Shown here: positions 63,531-64,000 of the stretch, in pieces | Layout of the letters: each line of letters starts with the position of its first letter | How positions within the stretch are numbered: the stretch's first letter is position 1 | NCBI GenBank assembly: GCA_030765045.1 | Contig: CM060966.1 | Span: 64,001,786 to 64,065,785, forward strand | Direction of reading: 5' to 3' | Source: Tenodera sinensis | Lineage: Eukaryota; Arthropoda; Insecta; Mantodea; Mantidae | DNA length: 64,000 bases | Made by a program: the position numbers and the translations under genes | The notes under the pieces: model-generated | Told to the model about the DNA's origin: nothing | What the model saw: the letters and a program-made list of their open reading frames with translations, nothing else | Databases searched by the model: none

Positions 63531-64000
63531 TAGCTCTAACGATTTTGATTAAATGTCATATGTTTGAGATATTGTTATGACACATGAAATGTATATCCTG
63601 AATTTTCTGGCTATAGCCCCTGTAGTCGTATTTACTCTGGACGACTTTTGCGTAACTGGCAAACCGTTAGAGATAGACCTTGCTAAAATACACAATTTAT
63701 GTCTCAATAAGTTGTCTTGTAGGGTGATCCATTTCGGAGATATTCCTTGTTATTGTGTGTGAGTTTCGGAAAACTTAGAACTTTCGTGAAATGGATCATC
63801 GTTGTTCATTTTTTATATGTTAAGTGTGCAAAGACAACAGAATCTCAAACATTTGACTATCGCACAAAGCCTACTGTATCGCAAATTCACCGCACTCTCG
63901 AAATAGACGCCAACCGCTCCATTTTGATATCATGAACACCTTTCAAATACAACAATGTTTATCGACATGTCCCTCCACGTGTCCTCACTTTTCGGGCGTC
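63516..64000 (-). repeat. Repeat Y copy C: right arm of the inverted repeat
   Basis: 63693-64000 is the inverse of 57569-57857; 63516-63879 is the inverse of 40603-41008. It is cut by the window end, so its outer boundary is unseen. Confidence 0.9.

Overview
The window looks like a gene-poor, repeat-saturated stretch of an arthropod nuclear genome, most likely an insect. No confidently functional cellular gene, rRNA or free-standing tRNA gene was found. Insect origin is inferred from Jockey-like and R1-like non-LTR retrotransposons, mariner/Tc1 transposases, an errantivirus-like Gypsy element with an F-type envelope, a TCAGT-type initiator, and a tRNA-derived SINE whose body resembles polyneopteran (orthopteran-like) SINEs. 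The species cannot be fixed from sequence alone.

Layout. 1-12638 is a huge degenerate CTTT polypyrimidine array with higher-order duplications. 12639-19290 is a patchwork of dead LINE pieces (two Jockey-like copies joined head to head, a Jockey-like 3' end, an R1-like 3' end), microsatellites (AC; CAC/CAT), a 170-bp tandem repeat and a hAT-like transposase remnant. 19291-31190 is mostly unrecognised AT-rich sequence holding a SINE with perfect 17-bp target duplications, a mariner corpse, a strong 35-bp-arm hairpin, a GAGT array and a second mariner/Tc1-like fragment. 31218-36421 is a 5'-truncated Gypsy/errantivirus provirus (RNase H end, integrase, envelope, 3' LTR), broken by a nested LINE fragment, a poly(T) run and stops. 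37030-44382 carries a CR1-like LINE tail, a dispersed repeat, a 49-bp minisatellite and a possible transposase scrap. 44383-44766 is a fold-back MITE.

45678-52950 and 59435-62285 hold the most interesting material: two insertions of one compact, minus-strand LTR retroelement. The first is LTR-int-LTR-int-LTR-int-LTR, three internal regions sharing four LTRs, flanked once by a 4-bp duplication. The second is a single copy with LTRs that look identical by eye. Both have TG...CA termini, a 21-nt primer site matching a tRNA-Leu 3' end, a polypurine tract, and one coiled-coil/repeat-rich ORF with a degenerate protease-like patch and no reverse transcriptase. Their U3 looks like an hsp70 promoter: GAGA motif, two heat-shock elements (one with five perfectly phased units), TATA box and TCAGT initiator at canonical spacing.

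56396-64000 looks like the wreck of a Maverick/Polinton. Minus-strand fragments of a protein-primed DNA polymerase B lie between inverted copies of a ~290-bp repeat whose outer ends match, with the second LTR element nested between polymerase pieces and an inversion in the polymerase C-terminal part. A 285-bp satellite (55133-56270) lies to the left.
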